NCBI GenBank assembly: GCA_041485845.1
Contig: JBGPKH010000136.1
Coordinates: 1 to 16,654, forward strand
Length of the DNA: 16,654 bases
Source: OMOG01 sp041485845
GTDB lineage: Bacteria; Acidobacteriota; Terriglobia; Bryobacterales; Bryobacteraceae
Direction: 5' to 3'
The position numbers and the translations under genes were made by a program. Shown here in pieces: positions 15,138 to 16,654 of the stretch; position 1 is the stretch's first letter, and every line of letters begins with the position of its first letter. A model generated the notes under the pieces. That model was not told the DNA's origin and did no database searches. It worked only from the letters and a program-made list of their open reading frames with translations.

Positions 15138-15421
15138 GATGCTCTGCCCATAAGATCAGTGTAACGCCAAGTCGCGTCTTCGACTGAGGGGAAGTGCTTG
15201 CCGGGCTTGCCGGGGGGATCGCGGTATCCCACTATCCGCGAATCGCTGCGGGCCGAAACGCCCCTACGCAGGTACTCACGGTCGCGGCCCGGAACGCGGC
15301 TATCTGCCGGCCCGTCTTCTCCTCGTCTTCCTCCGCGGCCCGCGCTCGGAACCGATAGCTCTTTTTCCTCTTGCCACAATCTCCCATTCGAAGGACACTG
15401 AGAGATTAAGGAGATCCACAA
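15134..15421 (-). CDS. Possible small coupled reading frame upstream of the HNH-like gene
   Basis: An open minus-strand frame whose TGA overlaps the ATG of the HNH-like gene as ATGA. The last 45 residues read like protein (RIVGYRDPPGKPGKHFPSVE and a C-terminal MGRAS), with mostly G or C at third codon positions. The N-terminal part is less convincing and the start is unclear: TTG at 15421 lies just upstream of the speA start on the opposite strand. Unknown function. It may be a real small gene, or only the last five codons may be used as a leader. Confidence 0.3.
   Translation of the reverse strand: MWISLISQCPSNGRLWQEEKELSVPSAGRGGRRGEDGPADSRVPGRDREYLRRGVSARSDSRIVGYRDPPGKPGKHFPSVEDATWRYTDLMGRAS
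15158..15163 (-). promoter_or_regulatory. -10-like element upstream of the HNH-like gene
   Basis: TACACT on the minus strand. It lies six bases before an ATG that opens a five-codon frame ending at the HNH-like start. No -35 is evident. Confidence 0.3.
15408..15413 (+). promoter_or_regulatory. Shine-Dalgarno supporting a TTG start for speA
   Basis: AAGGAG ends ten bases before TTG 15424 and is 43 bases from the next in-frame ATG (15457), so the TTG is the likelier start. A weak TTGCCA at 15371 could be part of a promoter, but no matching -10 is clear. Confidence 0.6.
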
Positions 15422-15423
15422 CG

Positions 15424-16654
15424 TTGGACAGAAACGGCCGCAAGGGCTCGCTGGTCATGGAGCCGACCGAACGATGGACCCCGCAACTGGCCAGCGACCT
15501 TTACGATGTCGCGAGCTGGGGCAAGGGCTACTTCTCGGTGGGCGAGAACGGCCACGTCCGCGTCCATCCGGAAAAGGACTTGGCCCGCTCGATCGACCTC
15601 AAGGAACTGGTCGATACCCTGGTGCTGCGCGGCATCAACCTGCCGATCCTCATCCGCTTCGCCGACATCCTGAAGCACCGGCTCGGCGAGATCCACAGCG
15701 CGTTTGCCACCGCCATCAACGAGCATAAGTATCAGGGCGAATACTGCTGCGTCTACCCCATCAAAGTCAACCAGCAGCGCCAGGTGGTGGAAGAGGTGCT
15801 GGAGTTTGGCCGTCCGTACCGCTTCGGCCTCGAAGCCGGATCCAAGCCCGAGCTGATGGCCGTGATGGCCATGGCCGACAACGACACACCGATCATCTGC
15901 AACGGCTTCAAAGACGACGAGTACATCGAGATGGCCATGCTCGCCCAGAAGATGGGGCGGCGCATCATCCCCGTGGTCGAAAAATACACCGAGCTGCACC
16001 TGATCCTGAAATACAGCGCGCGGGTGGGGGTCAAACCGTCCATCGGCCTGCGCGTGAAGCTCGCCAGCCGCGGCTCCGGCCGCTGGAAATCCTCGGGCGG
16101 CTACCGTTCCAAGTTCGGACTCTCCGCCACCGAGGCCATGCGCGCCCTTCAGGAGCTGAAGGACCTGGGTATGGCCGATTGCCTCAACCTGTTGCACTTC
16201 CACCTCGGCAGCCAGATCACCAATATCCGGCAGATCAAGGGGGCGGTGAACGAATCCGTGCGTGTTTACGTCGACCTGGTGCGCGCCGGCGCCGGACTGA
16301 AGTACCTCGACGTGGGCGGCGGCCTCGGCATCGATTACGACGGCTCGCAGACCGACTTCGAATCCAGCGTGAACTACACGCTCCAGGAGTACGCCAACGA
16401 CGTCATCTACCACGTGCAGAACGTCTGCGACGAAGTAGGCGTCGCGCACCCCACCATCGTCACCGAAAGCGGCCGCGCCGTGGCCGCCTACCACAGCGTG
16501 CTGGTTTTCAACGTCGTGGGCGTCGCCGGAATGGGTGAAGCCGATGTGCCCGCCGAGCCTCCCGCCGACGCCGAGCAGCCGCTGATCGACCTGCAGGAGA
16601 CCTACCGCGGGCTCAGCGCCAAGAACCTGCTCGAAAGCTACCACGACGCGCAGC
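15424..16654 (+). CDS. speA: Biosynthetic arginine decarboxylase (3' partial)
   Basis: The first 410 residues of a fold-III PLP enzyme of about 640 residues that converts arginine to agmatine, the entry to putrescine and spermidine synthesis. The start is TTG 15424. The N-terminus is typical of SpeA (WTPQLASDLYDVASWGKGYF onwards, followed by DLKELVDTLVLRGINLPILI). The PLP lysine is K114 in VYPIKVNQQRQV. H260 in LLHFHLGSQI lies in the cofactor site. The phosphate-binding loop is VGGGLGIDY (297-305), and ESGRA follows at 348-352. The GSGRWKSSGGYRSKFGL stretch before it is a SpeA hallmark. The gene runs off the right edge without a stop. Biodegradative (AdiA) decarboxylase is excluded because that enzyme has a different fold. 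Confidence 0.95.
   Translation, partial: MDRNGRKGSLVMEPTERWTPQLASDLYDVASWGKGYFSVGENGHVRVHPEKDLARSIDLKELVDTLVLRGINLPILIRFADILKHRLGEIHSAFATAINEHKYQGEYCCVYPIKVNQQRQVVEEVLEFGRPYRFGLEAGSKPELMAVMAMADNDTPIICNGFKDDEYIEMAMLAQKMGRRIIPVVEKYTELHLILKYSARVGVKPSIGLRVKLASRGSGRWKSSGGYRSKFGLSATEAMRALQELKDLGMADCLNLLHFHLGSQITNIRQIKGAVNESVRVYVDLVRAGAGLKYLDVGGGLGIDYDGSQTDFESSVNYTLQEYANDVIYHVQNVCDEVGVAHPTIVTESGRAVAAYHSVLVFNVVGVAGMGEADVPAEPPADAEQPLIDLQETYRGLSAKNLLESYHDAQ

Noticed and set aside
15406..16644. A 412-codon open frame antisense to speA
   Set aside because: The sense frame is unmistakable arginine decarboxylase; the antisense peptide is a composition artefact.

Overview
The window is GC-rich and reads like a chromosome segment of an Acidobacteriota bacterium, probably near Bryobacterales/Solibacter. 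This is an inference from gene content, not a measured placement. The pointers are a roughly 1150-residue Oar-like TonB-dependent receptor with an N-terminal carboxypeptidase-regulatory-like domain, an ECF sigma/anti-sigma operon with exported TPR and helical proteins, an exported amidase, and a methyltransferase whose C-terminus resembles the Ig-like modules abundant in Solibacter. I see no rRNA, tRNA, CRISPR array, insertion sequence or prophage.

Left part (1-2070, + strand): the C-terminal ATPase domain of a histidine kinase cut by the window edge, then a proline/alanine-rich lipoprotein, then an M24 aminopeptidase P-type metallopeptidase whose GTG start overlaps the lipoprotein stop. The three are tightly packed and could be co-transcribed.

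Middle-left (2101-6492, - strand): a seven-gene block in the order ECF sigma factor, zinc-finger anti-sigma factor, membrane-anchored Spy/CnrX-like protein, small exported protein, TPR protein, and two small exported helical proteins. Most junctions overlap or lie within a few bases. This is the best candidate for an uncharacterised system: a sigma-controlled cell-envelope response module.

Middle (6706-8675, + strand): an A-type iron-sulfur carrier (HesB/IscA family) with its own promoter divergent from the sigma operon, a 75-residue membrane/coiled-coil protein that may be translated from a leaderless mRNA, and a SAM-dependent methyltransferase with a beta-rich C-terminal half. A secreted amidase-signature enzyme follows convergently on the - strand (8711-10429).

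Right part: the TonB-dependent receptor (10710-14162) has a strong promoter, a strong ribosome binding site and a clear intrinsic terminator. After it come about 350 bases with little in them apart from a possible gene remnant, and an HNH-like protein with a C-terminal helix-turn-helix (- strand) that lacks the first HNH histidine. The window ends in the first two thirds of biosynthetic arginine decarboxylase (speA, + strand), which makes agmatine for polyamine synthesis.
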